Assembly (NCBI GenBank): GCA_001557505.1
Contig: LSAX01000009.1
Location: 1,922,001 to 1,986,000 of the forward strand
DNA: 64,000 nt
Direction of reading: 5' to 3'
Source of the DNA: Reticulascus tulasneorum
Taxonomy: Eukaryota; Ascomycota; Sordariomycetes; Glomerellales; Reticulascaceae
Part shown: positions 23,662 to 36,140 of the stretch, one piece after another
Layout: every line of letters begins with the position of its first letter
Numbering within the stretch: position 1 is the stretch's first letter
Notes under the pieces: generated by a model
The model's input: the letters and a program-made list of their open reading frames with translations, nothing else
What the model was told of the DNA's origin: nothing
The model's database searches: none
Position numbers and translations under genes: made by a program

Positions 23662-25457
23662 ATGGTCACCAAAAGGATTGGCGCTCACCATAGCAGACCC
23701 GTCATCGCCTACTCAGTGAAGGGTGGCGCTCGTCAGGCTCTGACTGCACTAACAGATTCCCTGTCACGGCAGCTCCCACCCGAGTTTCTTTACCATAGAC
23801 ATCATGTCGTCTTTGATACTCCACATGGAGACGATGTGTATTTTCCCTGCCCCTTAAAGGAGCAAGAGGCGGCTGCTTCTATCAAGGCTCTCGAAGCCTG
23901 TGCTGCTGCTGCCCTTGCCGATCTCCGATATGGTCCCAAGGAGAGGCACATCGAGGTAGACATGGCCAAGACGGCCTGCTTCCTCATGTCGGCTTATTTG
24001 GATACGGTCGATGGTATTGACAAGGCCAATCCTAACATCAAGTCCAAGATCTTGGGTATGTCGCGACTAGAGCGTTCCTAGGCTCCTGTTAACCAATTAC
24101 CCCAGACACCGATCTCAACCAGGCCCAATCAATATTGTACCGGCGTCTATCGGCAAATCTTTATGAAACGAAGAACCCTGGGGAATACTTTCACATCCAC
24201 GGGTCTCTCGAGGCTAGTAAGACGCTCAAAATGGTTGGCTTGTCGCCATTCAGATCAGATCTGCGGGAGTATAAAGAGTGTATTAGGACCATAGAGAATG
24301 CAGTCAAGCACTTCACCGTCAAAGAGCTGGAAGTGATGAACCAAAGAGAGAACCAGGCTGGCACTACCGTACTCAAATCGGAACAATTCCGAAAGACGTC
24401 ACATGGCAAGGCCTTGATGTCACTGCCCCCGTTCACTCTCCAGACACTTGAGACATCTACCCCTCCGGTCCCTTTCGGTCAATCCCAATACTCAACTGGC
24501 TCTCAACAGTGTCTGCGTGGCATTCGAGTTCTCGAGCTGTGCCGTGTTATCGCGGGACCCACCATTGGACGGTCACTCGCCGCACACGGGGCGTCTGTGA
24601 TCAAAGTGACATCTCCACAACTACCGGACGTACCATTCTTCCAAGTCGACGTCAACACTGGGAAACATACAACCTCGTTGCATCTCCGGGATGATGTCGA
24701 CCGGGCCAAATTTGAGTCACTACTGGCTTCTGCCGATGTCATCTTAGATGGGTACCGGCCAGGCGTTCTTGATCGCTTGGGCTACGGACCGAAGATGCTC
24801 TCCAAATTAGCGGTGCGTCGAGGCAAGGGCTTCGTGTACGTGGCAGAAGACTGCTTCGGAGGTAAAGATGTCGGCGGCTCCATGGCTGAATGGGCCGGCC
24901 GGCCGGGCTGGCAGCAAATTGCCGATTGTGTCACTGGAGTTGCTTGGGATCAGGGGCGTTTCATGGGACTTGATGAGCCGGTCGTACCACCCTTCCCCAT
25001 GTCGGACTATGGTACCGGCGCGCTAGGCTGCGTCGCCGCAATGACCGGCTTGTACCGACGAGCTAGGGAAGGAGGGTCATATGTTTGCCGAACGAGCCTC
25101 TGCCAGTACGACATGTTCGTCCAATCGCTCGAACTGTATCCAGGAGAGGTGCAGGCGCGTTTGCGCAAGATACACGACTCTAATTTCTTCGAATTAAGGC
25201 ACAACGACTCGGTGGATGAGGTCGGGAAGCGCGCTCTTAAGAGTCTGAAGCGGCTGCATCCCGACCTCTTCGATGATGACATGATGCACTCCGCGTGGAG
25301 CCAGGGATTCAGGGCCGAAGTCCGGTGGCCGAAGGAGGCGATCAGCATCCAGGGACTCAGGGTTGGCCACAATCGTGCGACGCGACCAAATGGATTCGAC
25401 TTGCCCACTTGGGAAAATTGGGAGCAACAGGAGGAGTTAGTAAGACAGTCCGCTTAG
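23662..25457 (+). CDS. CaiB/BaiF family (family III) CoA-transferase
   Basis: Family III CoA-transferases move CoA between acids; alpha-methylacyl-CoA racemases share the fold. Exons 23662-24055 and 24106-25457 flank a 50-nt intron (GTATGT...CAG) and give 581 residues. The N-terminal half (AYSVKGGARQALTAL, EQEAAASIKALEACAAAAL) and the C-terminal half each have the look of a CaiB-like domain, the usual long fungal form. The C-terminal half shows GIRVLELCRVIAGPTIGR and LAAHGASVIKV. Asp432 in MSDYGTG aligns by motif with the catalytic aspartate of formyl-CoA transferase. Substrate is unknown. It is the third accessory metabolic gene of the 15-25 kb block; membership of one pathway with the dioxygenase is unproven. 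Confidence 0.9.
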
Positions 25458-25731
25458 ACAGACGTCCCGCTTGGATTCAAGAGCGGCGGTGGAATTAAGT
25501 GTCTTGGGAGTTGGAGGAGGCATGGAGTCAGTCTGTTTCAATATACCTGGCGAGGGCGGTCTCCCGAATGATACGACACATTCATGGCGGGTTGGATTTG
25601 ATGCCACGGTTGGCTATTTAATGAGGGCCTTGTTCAAACTCATGTGGCATTAGCCAACTTTATCTAATTATGACCCCTATCATATTTGTCTCATCGGTAC
25701 AAGTACACTGTACACAAGCTCGTAGCACCGC

Positions 25732-27058
25732 TTAAACAACCAGTCTACCAGGCTCCTTCTCCAAGATCAGCTTGATCCGCTCCAGGAAGACCTGCGCACG
25801 CTTCTCGTCACCCTTGGGCACTACGAGACTGAACACATTCGTGCTCGCTGACATCCCCTGGAGCGTTGTGGTGGGTTGTGGGACAGCCTTTTTGGGCCCC
25901 GTGAGGAAGTCAATAATGTCGGACTTTCTGGGTGCTGGCCTCCGGGCGAGCAGCGTAGCTTGAGGGAGGGCTGAGATTTGAGGGAGATAGTAACCGCGCG
26001 ACCCCTTGGGTTGGAGCTTGTCCAGACCCAGTACCTGGTTGAACAGCTCGTTGGCAGTGGGCTGCCTCGACGACGGGGGCAGGTCATCGTTGGCCACCTC
26101 CGCAGCCCGTGCTATGAATGTGGAAACGGGCATGAACACGCCAAGCGAGGCCTGGATCTTCGTCTGCACTTCCACGACCTTCGCGAGCGATATCGGTACC
26201 GCTATCTCGAGATCCTCAACGACCGGGGCGGCGGGTGTCTTGTCGGCCTTCTTCTCGGCTGGTTTCTTCTCGGCGACCTTGATGTTGCTGAGATCGAGAT
26301 GCGACAGTTTTTCGAAGCGTTGCTCGATGGCTCCGGGCGTTTCCGCGTTGATGCTACCAAGGTATGCGAGAATATCGCCCTTGAGAAGCATGCCCTTCGG
26401 CCCCGTCGGCGTGATCTGGGCAACGGCGTCCTTGTCTATTCCATGCTCGTTGATGAGGTGCTGTACCGATGGCAGGAACGGGTACTTAGAATTTTGTGGC
26501 TTCCCGGTTTTCTTAGCAGCTCCGCCCTTCTTCTCAGATGTCTGTGGCGGCTTGGACTCTTGCTTCGGTGGTTCTGCCTCTGCCTTGGGCGCTTCTGGCG
26601 ACTTGGCTTGTTCGTCCGCCGGGAGCTCCATTGAGCCGAGATCGTCTCCGACCTCGGCAAGCACTGCAATCCGCGCGCCGACCTGCACGGCCTTGCTCCC
26701 GTCCCCGGACATGATCTTGAACATGACCCCCTCATCCTGCGCCTCGACGTCCATCGTCGCCTTGTCCGTCTCGATCTCCAGCAGGACATCCCCCGCGGAG
26801 AAGGTCTCCCCCTCCTTGACTTTCCAGGATGCGATGTTGCCCTCCGTCATCGTGGGCGACAGCGCGGGCATCGTCAAGTTCTGGGCGGCGAGACATCGTG
26901 CTGATGTGCGGTAACCTGCGTTTTGCTCGTTAGAGGGGATTTCCGGTCGGGAGGTGGGCAAAGGGAAAACAGGGCGTACCTCGAAATGCGGACTCGGGGG
27001 CGGCTCTGCGACCAACTACTCGTGCCGAGAGGCGACATGCTGTCGCGAGGGAAGCCAT
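25732..27058 (-). CDS. PDX1: Pyruvate dehydrogenase complex protein X component (E3-binding protein)
   Basis: This mitochondrial matrix protein anchors dihydrolipoamide dehydrogenase (E3) to the E2 core of the pyruvate dehydrogenase complex. Exons 27058-26980 and 26915-25732 join across a 64-nt intron and give 420 residues. The N-terminus (MASLATACRLSARVVGRR) is a clear presequence. The lipoyl domain follows (about residues 38-115) with lipoyl-Lys78 in EIETDKATMD. A Pro/Lys/Glu linker leads to a peripheral-subunit-binding domain at about 172-208 (PSVQHLINEHGID, TGPKGMLLKGDIL). The C-terminal part is short and lacks the DHRxxDG acyltransferase motif of E2, which distinguishes protein X from E2. 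It shares a 440-bp promoter region with the divergent membrane-protein gene. Confidence 0.93.
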
Positions 27059-27498
27059 TGTTGGCTGTGGGTGGGAGTTGGAGGTCAATTGACCGGGTTT
27101 GAATTCGAGGGTTCGGTGGTCGGAGTGGAAAACGTAGCTTGGTGAGCTGTTGAGGACCGCCGGGATTTGGCGGATGTGCACGGGCCAGCCTCACTGGTGG
27201 TTGGGTTCAGACTGAGGCTTTTGGCGGAGCTGGGTTTTTCGCCGTTCCGATTTCATCCCCTCCAGAGCAATCATTGACTGACTGACTGGTGCCCGGACAG
27301 ACTGCAGGGGTGGGTCAGGATCCCTGCACAAATAAATTTTTGGGGATAGCTTCACTGGAGGCTCTTTGGCTGTGGTCTGACTTCCACGATCCATTGAACA
27401 ACGATACCTGGCAGAACTCTTTTTTCAGACGAAGGCTCTTCCTGCCTTTCATATTCACGGTTGCTTCGTTAAGCTCTTGGAACTGCACAGAGTCAAAA
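27059..27498. promoter_or_regulatory. Shared divergent promoter of PDX1 and the Mrx15-like gene
   Basis: Only 440 bp separate the start codons of two divergent genes for mitochondrial proteins, so both promoters must lie here. No specific factor-binding site was established. Confidence 0.55.
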
Positions 27499-28458
27499 AT
27501 GTCGGCCTTTTCTAGAGGTCTCGGGACCCGTCTCCCATTCACCACGAACGCGACATTCTGCGCACGACAGCCCTTCCAGCCATTCCTCTTCAACCGCTTC
27601 CTAAACTCCCTCACCCCCCTTCGAAGCGCCGCACAGCCACTGGCAAAGACCCCCTTGATATCCAAAGTCCCAAGCCGCAAAGCCGTCCCGAAACCGCCGC
27701 AGGGCCAGCTGGCCCCGAAAGTTGCGCCGACGACCTACGCATACGTCCAAGCCCTGGCCCAGAAGCATAAACCGACTTTATTATACGAGTCTGCGTCGCA
27801 CGCGGCACTGAAGGCCTCCGCATGGGGAGCGGCCATTTTCTGCTACGCGTATGCAGGCTTCAACTACTGGACCGTGGTCGCCCACCCGCCCCCGGACATC
27901 TCGTGGTGGGTGCCGCATGCCTTCGGGCTAATATGTATTGCCATGGGCGGCATGGGCACCTGGGTGCTCCTAGGCTCCACCAGCATCATCAAGAGCATCC
28001 GCGTTGTCCCCGTCGCGAAGCTCACGACAGCACCCGCGGCCGCAGCGAGGACGACGCCGATCCACCTCGAAGTCACGGTCAAGCCGCTCTTTCCCTTCAT
28101 GAAACCGAAGGTCGTCACCGCCGCGCCGGAGGAGTTCTCCCTGCACTCGCGACTCTACCGTCCCGTGGCATACCAGACGTTTGGGCAGCGCGAGGCGGCG
28201 CAGCGGCGAGAGAAGGAACGGCAGGATGCGCAGTGGGCGTATGACCGCGAGCGGCTGCTGTCGGTTCCGTTCCGGCATGCCGGCAGGGGCTTGAAGTCTG
28301 CGTGGAGGGGCGTGGGAAGAGCGTTGACGAAGGAAGGGTTTGTGAAGATGACTCTCGGCAAGACCAAGTATAAGCTGGACGTCGAGTCCGGGTGGTCTCT
28401 GGAGGAGGGGAGGGCTCTGGAGCGGCTTGTGAAGATAAATGATGGAAGCAGTACCTAG
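27499..28458 (+). CDS. Mitochondrial inner-membrane protein, TMEM223/Mrx15-like
   Basis: A single exon of 319 residues. The N-terminal 60 residues are rich in Arg, Ser, Thr and Pro with hardly any acidic residues, as in a mitochondrial presequence. Two hydrophobic segments lie at about 104-126 (SAWGAAIFCYAYAGFNYW) and 136-160 (WWVPHAFGLICIAMGGMG), separated by a short loop. A soluble, basic C-terminal domain follows. This layout and the spacing of the two segments resemble TMEM223 and yeast Mrx15, which binds mitochondrial ribosomes for membrane insertion. That family call is from pattern memory, not a search. The ATG at 27499 was chosen over an upstream ATG at 27289 because the presequence begins there. 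Confidence 0.75.
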   Translation: MSAFSRGLGTRLPFTTNATFCARQPFQPFLFNRFLNSLTPLRSAAQPLAKTPLISKVPSRKAVPKPPQGQLAPKVAPTTYAYVQALAQKHKPTLLYESASHAALKASAWGAAIFCYAYAGFNYWTVVAHPPPDISWWVPHAFGLICIAMGGMGTWVLLGSTSIIKSIRVVPVAKLTTAPAAAARTTPIHLEVTVKPLFPFMKPKVVTAAPEEFSLHSRLYRPVAYQTFGQREAAQRREKERQDAQWAYDRERLLSVPFRHAGRGLKSAWRGVGRALTKEGFVKMTLGKTKYKLDVESGWSLEEGRALERLVKINDGSST

Positions 28459-31400
28459 CTGCTCCCTCAGAGGCTTGATTCATTGCATAGCGCGGTCGAA
28501 GCTTGTATGGATGTGTACTATACTGTAAAGCCGTGATAGACTAAAAGACCTAGAACAGCTGGGAAAACTAGAGGCTCAAGTCCTCCTCGATATCTTGTAT
28601 GTGGAAAACGATCGAAAAGAATAGCTTCTCAGCAGTCCTTTAGGGTGTTATTACAAGTATTTGAACTTGATTCCCAAGACCCTTTCCTGCCAAGTCATGA
28701 CTTACACGGACGTGGTCTCCAAGGCGGCGCTGAGAATGTCTCTTAAACCGCTGTTTCGATCACGGTAAGAGCGAAGCTAGGCTGATGGTGATATGCCGTC
28801 CCAGTTTGTGCTTGCACGAGAAGTCATTGACTACCACCAGGTTTTTGGGAAACATAGGGCAGGTTATCGTTTCAATTGACTCTCCTACATCCCTAACGTT
28901 TGGGGACACATGTCTGCTTAACAGACAGGTGCATCGCGGATACTGTGTATGGCATTTACAACAGAGGAAGGACTATATTGTCTCCATCAAATGTTTGAGG
29001 GTATAGTCGGCACATCTTCGCTTCTGGTGCCTTTTCCCACGCATTTCTTGGACATTCACCTCACGCGCCTCAAGGATGACAATTTTCATATCGAACGTCT
29101 GTGAGCGTTTCTGACTACACAATGAATCTAATCTTCACACACCAAGACAAGGCATGGCGGTCTTGGGTAACAGTTGTACAACAGGCATGTGCCATCGGAT
29201 TAGCAACGCATGTCCCCTGATTTGTAAGACCAGAAGGATGGGCTCCGATGTGTTTCGGCGGCAGCGTACATAACAGTCTGCAGATAATGGGCCAAGAAGA
29301 GTCGAGATTAATGTCGCGCAAACGGCGGAACACAAAGAAAGCAAGTAAGACGATTGAGATGACACGTTTTCCGACCCTCGACCAGCGATTACCACATGTT
29401 GGCCGCCTGATATGGCAGTCCATAGAAACAGAACCACTTGAGCCCATCTTGACGTACTCTATTGCGATCTTAAAAGAATTCATACTCGAGCTATTTGCTG
29501 TGGGAGTCTAGCGTCTACCTGAGGCTCCGCTTGTGGGTATCTGTCGTGACGAACTGATGACGATCAGTGGCGGTCAGTCAGCCTCAAACTTCAGCGAGGC
29601 TATCCTTGCCTGCCAAACACCACATCGGCATTTTGCTAGGCTCATGACACGTCTGTTTCTGGGCGTACGACACAAGAGGAATGACTAAAACGCTGCCTGG
29701 TTAGGCGTATGTCCAACCGTTGAAGATGTTCGCCCTAGTTTCGTGCTCTTAAACCGATGTCCCCACTTGAAGCTATTCGCAGGACTCTGGCCTAGATACG
29801 GTGACGATGACACTCATCTAGCGAGATAGACTGCATCCTTTACACTCTGGAGGGGCAGGTATCGAATCCCTCCTTCCATAGACGGAGGTTTAGATCTCGA
29901 CATATCATAACAACCCGAGGTGGTCAAGATCCCGTCGTCAAACATGCTGTCATCAAGTAATATCCAGTGACAAGCCGAAAACAATGAGCCATATGTACGG
30001 GTGGTGGTTCCACAAATATGGAACCTCCGCAAAATCATCCGGGGGAGTGCCATATTAACAATCTGATGCACGGCAGAGGGACTGCATGGACTGTGTGCTA
30101 CGAGACTCGATCTCATCCTCCACGTCCGAGATCGCGGCGCCGGACCCAGCAGCCCACATGGGCGAGGGTTTGCCTTGGGCATGGCACTTTACCCAGGGAG
30201 TGCAGGAGACGAAGAGGATGTGGTCGAGACTCACAAAGGTACTGGGTGGGTTACACGGCAGCAAGCACTTGCACAAAACACATTTGCGGTGTGCAAAATG
30301 GCGGCATTGGAGCCATTCGAGATGTGGGTGGAAGAATGAATATCGTGTGATACCGCTGGATATCAACACCGCTTCTCTGTGGGCAGTTCATCCTCCAAGT
30401 GATTGGAGTCGTGATACTTCACGACATCCTACGCTGCTGTGGAAGAAGGGCACCGCATGGCGATAAAATTTTGGTGCTGCGAGAAACGGAGTGGATGGAG
30501 CAGTGCAGGGTTCAGGGTTTGTTGCAGTTCGTTGCAGCTAGCTATGTATGTGACGCCTCTGCAAAACACTATCAAAAGTGTGGGGGACATTGCCTTTGAT
30601 AATGGTTTGTCGTCGCAGTAAGAGGACTGGGAAGGTCGTGGTCCAACACCCGGTCTATCGGAGTTCCCCCAGACCAGGCCTCACTTGGTGTTAGTGTAGT
30701 CTCAAGTGACCTCTGCCTTGAGATTGATTTGCAAAATGGAGAAGCTAGAGGCTTTAGATCTGCAGAAGTCATGATATTTGCTGGTTCCTCGGCGCAACTA
30801 ACGCAACATTCATCTGAGGTTCTCCAAGAGATCGAGAGTCATATTGCTGGACCCCAAATGCCCCTCATCCATTCGTCATTAGCCGACAGGCAAAGAATAT
30901 GCTGGCCAGTGGCAGGGTGTATCGGCCGAGCTAAGAGGAGTGTGGTAAGGTCTTCAATCCAACTGATAAATTTGGAGGCAAAGAGTGGGAGGTTCCCCCA
31001 TCCTTTGATTGGAATGCATCGCACCAACCCACTCTTTGCATCTTGCCATGCATAAGGTGTGTGAGTGTGCAGGAAAAGAGATTTTGTGAGCGGAGCGGTG
31101 AGTGAGCAATTGGCGTATCGCATTCAGAGAAAGCAACCTTCCAACAGTCCTTCCACACAATCTGGTATCATGTGGGCAGGTTGGCGAGAAGTCTCGGCGG
31201 ATTCGGTAGACGTCGAGAGGATCGCCAGGGTAGAGAGACGAGGTTGGCACTGACCCCTCACGGTGGTTTCTGATATTCTGGAACAACCGCCGATGGCGCG
31301 AACGATTTTTATCTTGTAGACGGCCTTTTTCGGCCGAAATCAGTTCTTTTGTGCCGACCGGCGATCAGTGCTGCTACTAAATATCCCGAGGACCCTTAAT

Positions 31401-33558
31401 CTTCCCTCTTCGGCCAGATCTACCGCAACTCGGGCTGTCACCCGTGGGACGGCGAGGAGATATCGACGAATTGGAGAAAGATCTGAATCGCACATCGGAA
31501 AGATCATCATCTTGGCCGGCGGTCAACGGGCTCAAGAAGAAGACAGCCTCGTGCAGTCGTAATGCAATTGGCCACACCAGTGGCAGACGCTGAGAGGATT
31601 CTCAGCACAGTGGATGCATGCAACCACTATTTCTCTTGGGAACCCCTTGGCGCGAAAGTTACAAATAAGGGAGGGGAGGCGTTGGAGGCAATGGGTAGTT
31701 GTGCCGTGCCTGGCATTCCGTTCCGGGTCGTCGAGCGCCTCGAATAACTGGCGACTTTAAAGTGGAATGCCTCTGAGTCTCTGGATGATCTTCAGCGCAT
31801 GCAGCACAGGTTAGTTAGTCAAGCCAGTAGCCCGACTGCGCTGGGCTGGTTTGGTCGATGTTTCACTGTCGGGGGGCCAATGATGGCAAATGGTGTGCGC
31901 ATCTCCAAAGCCATGCCTACTTTCTATGCCCGAACGAGAGGCTGGATATGCGCGGATGCATCTGCATCTCCACCGCCTTCGATGCTTCTCGCAACCGAAT
32001 GCATTACCGGGCGACTTTTAAGTTTTGTACCTGTACATCCTTTGCAAGAAGATCATATCTATCCTCGCCGAGATGTCAAGATAATTGTGATCAGAATCAT
32101 CAAACAGAGATGCAACAGGAAATTGAAGTCCCGCGGAGACCAAGACCGCGACCTCGGACCATTACTAAGGACGGTGGCACGCTTGCCTGGCTCCGAGGGC
32201 ACATGACGGTGTCTCTCAGCGGCACCTGGCACTGAGGCTGACCCCGTGTGGCCCGTCGACCCGTATCGGCTTCCCCAAAAAGGACCTAACGTGGGAAGTC
32301 GTACCTCGGGCGTGGTCAGCCACGACACCATCACAAGCAGTATCTCTTTATCTTGTCTCTCGTGAGATGCGTGTATCTGATGAGCCGCGCCCTGAATAGA
32401 AGCGGTGAGAATGTAGCGGGCTCTATAGAGGCAAATTGCTCATGGCACATTGTGGTTCGATATGGCAGTGAGGGAGCCAAGTTGAGTTGCATGCCGCCAA
32501 AGGTGCCGAATTTGGGTCTTTTGTCCACTCACGCTGCTAGGGACGAGGTCTTCGTGCAAATGCATGCGAGTTGCATGGCGATGTTCTGAAAGCAGCCTAC
32601 AGCCCCCAACCCGGCGTGTATTGACCTGGCCCGTGTTGGTGAAGCTGGCTAGGTGTCTTCAAGTGGTGGATTATAAGTCTACAAGTCTCGCAGGCCGAGA
32701 AATCTTCCAGCTGCGAGCTCTATAAATTCTCTTAAACAAAAGCCCTGCCGGATAGAAACATCTATATGAGCAAATGACTCTCCGGTCCGAGCAAAGCCAT
32801 ATAAGAAGTCATCTATTCTAGGGCGGGTTTTATTATCGCACCAGTCGCCAAGAGCTGCGATCGAGTGTCCTCAGCTTGGACAGGTTGAAGCGATCGTGAT
32901 GGAGGATATATGCTCGATGTCACTGCGACAAAGGGGTGGGGTGGTATGTGGCTAGCTGCGGGCATGCGAAGCAAGATGACATCCACACGACCGAGGAGGA
33001 GACCTGCTCCGGGCATGAGAGTCCCAATCAAGACCCATCGTGGGTTGAATCAGGTGGGGACATGACATAATTGTGCTCTTTCGTCAACAGAGAGAGCGAA
33101 TCTAAACACTCTCGGCACTCTGGCTCTCATGCAGGTTCCTATCGGGAGGTTCTGTAATGGCGTGAAGAATCACCCTAGAGGCTCTCCGTCCGTCGCGGAC
33201 AACACGTCTTGTCTTGAAAGAGAAGATCATCAACGGAAACCAGCGGGAAGAACTTCGCAACGGCAAGCAGGGTGTGGGAAGACGGGAAATAGCGGTCCCG
33301 CAGGCAAGGAAACAAGAGAGATTTACGGGTCGCGCTGCATAGGTGGTTGGGGCATGTACATGACTGAGTGACCAGCTGATTACCAAGTTGAACATCTACT
33401 CGACGATTCTCGTGCCCGGCAATGGCGTCCATCCCACCGACATGGTCCGCTCTACAAATGACCGTACGGAACAGGCCCAACCCACTATCGCGATGTTCTA
33501 CTGTGACAAGAATGATCCAGGCCGGGGGGTCGTATTCGCCTCATGTGGAGGAGGAACC

Positions 33559-33577
33559 GGGGGGGGGGGGGGGGGGG
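33559..33577. repeat. Poly-G tract (19 G)
   Basis: Uninterrupted run of 19 G residues in non-coding DNA. Confidence 0.9.
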
Positions 33578-35350
33578 TGGCCGTCTCCACACCACATGCC
33601 TTCTGAGTCTGGTGCGCTAATTTTGGCGGATCGTGCACGGACACAGCGTCCGGACCACAGTGGCGTTAGCAGGTGTGCATGGGATGAATCCACTAAAGGC
33701 TCACTGGAGCGGATTGGCGACGCCGGAGCGAAATGATAAAATGAGGTCTCCGCCACGAAACCTGGAGGCAATGGCGAGAATGGCCACTGTCTGGCGGCCG
33801 CAGGTGTGTCAGCTCTGATGCGAAAGATGCTGGCCGTTTGAGGCATGTTTTTTTCTTCTTCTTTTTTAATGGACATGATAGATCTGTAGGTGTATGCCAA
33901 TTTGTTATTTGATGTATGCATGATGATACCTATTGGCTATATGCCAAAAGACGGCCCGGGAAAACAAAGAATCGGGAGAGATTTGCGAATCATGAAAAAC
34001 CGCGAAGTAAACAAAAGCGCGGTTCTTGACCCTTGATGCTGGTCGGCATGAATCGAGGTGGACACCTGTATCTCCGAGATCCCAGGCCCGAGTGACGACC
34101 GTGACTATTCACTCTTCATCGTGGTGCACATTTGAGGCTGACTCGACTTGGACGGACAATGGGGATAGCTGGCTACCTTGGGATTCTGTATCACTACCAA
34201 GACAAGCTACTTTAATGGCGGAGGTGTAATGGGCAACGTGATGTCGGCTGGAATGCCGGGCTTTATGTCTCAGCGGCCCTGTCTCAACTGTTACCTTGCA
34301 TAGGGTCCATAAGGAGGCAGGTCAGTAGTTGACTCGTACATATGGCGAATAGGCAGGGTGCTCCAGGACTTTGTTGGACATTCACATCGCTTGGAGTGGC
34401 ATTTTCTCGAGCCCCATCATTGTTTCTCGCTGCGATACCATCCTCTTTGCCAAGCGCAGCCCCATCCGAAGGGGTTCCACATGGGAGGTGGGAAAGGTCC
34501 AACCTTTCTCGGCAAGAAGTTTATTTCCTGGTAGGACGGAGCATAACGGGATAATGAGGGCGGTCTCATCCATCTGACCACAGGAATCCGGTCATCCTCA
34601 GCGAGGCTGTTGCGCACTACGCTTACTTTTGGCGGGATTGGAAGCTGGAACCCCGTAGGCTCGCATCCCCCTTCGGGGAGACGATAGAGTTTGATCAGTA
34701 TGTCGAGAATAGGAGATGAAGCATCAGACTTCGTAGATGATACAGGCTCGGACAGGTAAATGGTGTAAACGGGAATGGGCCTGCATGTCTTGAATGTGGG
34801 CGTGCAGTAAAATGCTGCACAGAGATGCTGCAAATGCTGGGGGCTAATGCAAGGCCGGAGCAGGCGGCCATTATTGGTTGTTCTTGGAGGGGGGGCAGGG
34901 GGGCCGGGGGGCCTGCGTTTCTTCTGCAAATCTCAATCATGGAGTTCGGAGGCTCTATGGGCTACCGACTAGCAAACCTAGCAGGGTATCATTAGTGGGC
35001 GGCGGCAAAGAAAGAGAGTTGATGGAGTGCGGGAGGCCACTGCGTGAGGCGATTCCCATCCCACACTGGCTGAAGCCAGCCGACGGACCTCCCACTGGAT
35101 GCATGTACATATGTAGGAAGGTGATTAGGGTATAGGTAGGTAGGTGAAGGCAGGTAGGTGATCATTACAGACTATGGGCTGCAGCTGATGTACCGGGTAC
35201 CAAATGCGCAACATAGCGCAAGCCAGCCAGGTAGCCAGATTGCCCGGCGACGCCTTCAGTGGATTCAGTACATATGTCTGTACGGACATACTATCAGGAG
35301 ATGATGGACCCGGTGGAGGTGGAGTGTTCGAATGCTGCTGGACCTAGTGA

Positions 35351-35371
35351 CCCCCCCCCCCCCCCCCCCCC
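35351..35371. repeat. Poly-C tract (21 C)
   Basis: Uninterrupted run of 21 C residues, the longest homopolymer in the window, in non-coding DNA. Confidence 0.9.
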
Positions 35372-36140
35372 GATGATGAGACATGGAACATCCCATAACC
35401 TGTTATCACCGCGTACTGGAACCACGAGGGGGACTGGAGGCATGTACATTCAATCATGTGTACTGGTAGGTAGCAGTATGTAGTAACAAAAAGTAAAGCA
35501 GGTCAGTAAGGGAGGTAGGCAAAAAGTAGATTCAGGTATTCGTAGACTTGGAATATCCATGATAGTTCCCCCTTCCGCTTCTTCTCCCAAAACAAACCAA
35601 AACCCCAAAAAAGAACCCACACCAGACGTTTCGCTCACTCACTCACACTCACCCACCCCATGCGCCCTCAAATTTATTATCCCCATGTGAAATGGCATTG
35701 CCCACACACCCGCCCACCCCATCCAACATCCCACACCCCCCGGTCATCCCATCCTAAATGGATCGTAATAATCGGCCAGTCGCCCCAATCATTGTCGCTG
35801 TTACCGCTGAGATGAACCGCCTTCACACCTAGACTAGCACTCTTGTCTAGGGTCACCGCTTCTGCCATTTCGCCATTTCGTTATTATTAAACAGGCAAGA
35901 GACCCCATCCCGGACCCCTCCTCCCCTCTCCCTCCTCTCCTTCGATCCAGGGAAAGAAGACCCTTCTTTTTCCCACACTCCTTCTCTGTGGTGCAGAGAG
36001 CGACGGAGGAGAGTTGGAATAGTGTCATTCCTTTTTTATTGTTTGTTTAATACCATCTCGCCTCCCCTTTCTTATATTCCCCTCTTCTCGTCCTTCGTCC
36101 TTGTTTCCCTTGAAAGAGAGGGACTCGGATCTTCCCGAAG

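Noticed and set aside
26006..26914. 302-codon plus-strand ORF
   Set aside because: It is the antisense shadow of the PDX1 lipoyl-domain exon and reads as low-complexity Ser/Ala/Cys sequence.
29850..29890. GGTATCGAATCCC, similar to a tRNA T-loop
   Set aside because: It has one extra base relative to the B-box consensus, the flanking stem does not pair and no upstream A box is seen.
34417..34929. 170-codon minus-strand ORF in the gene-free tract
   Set aside because: Pro/Arg-rich start derives from a G-rich run on the other strand, and no part resembles a protein family or continues over introns.
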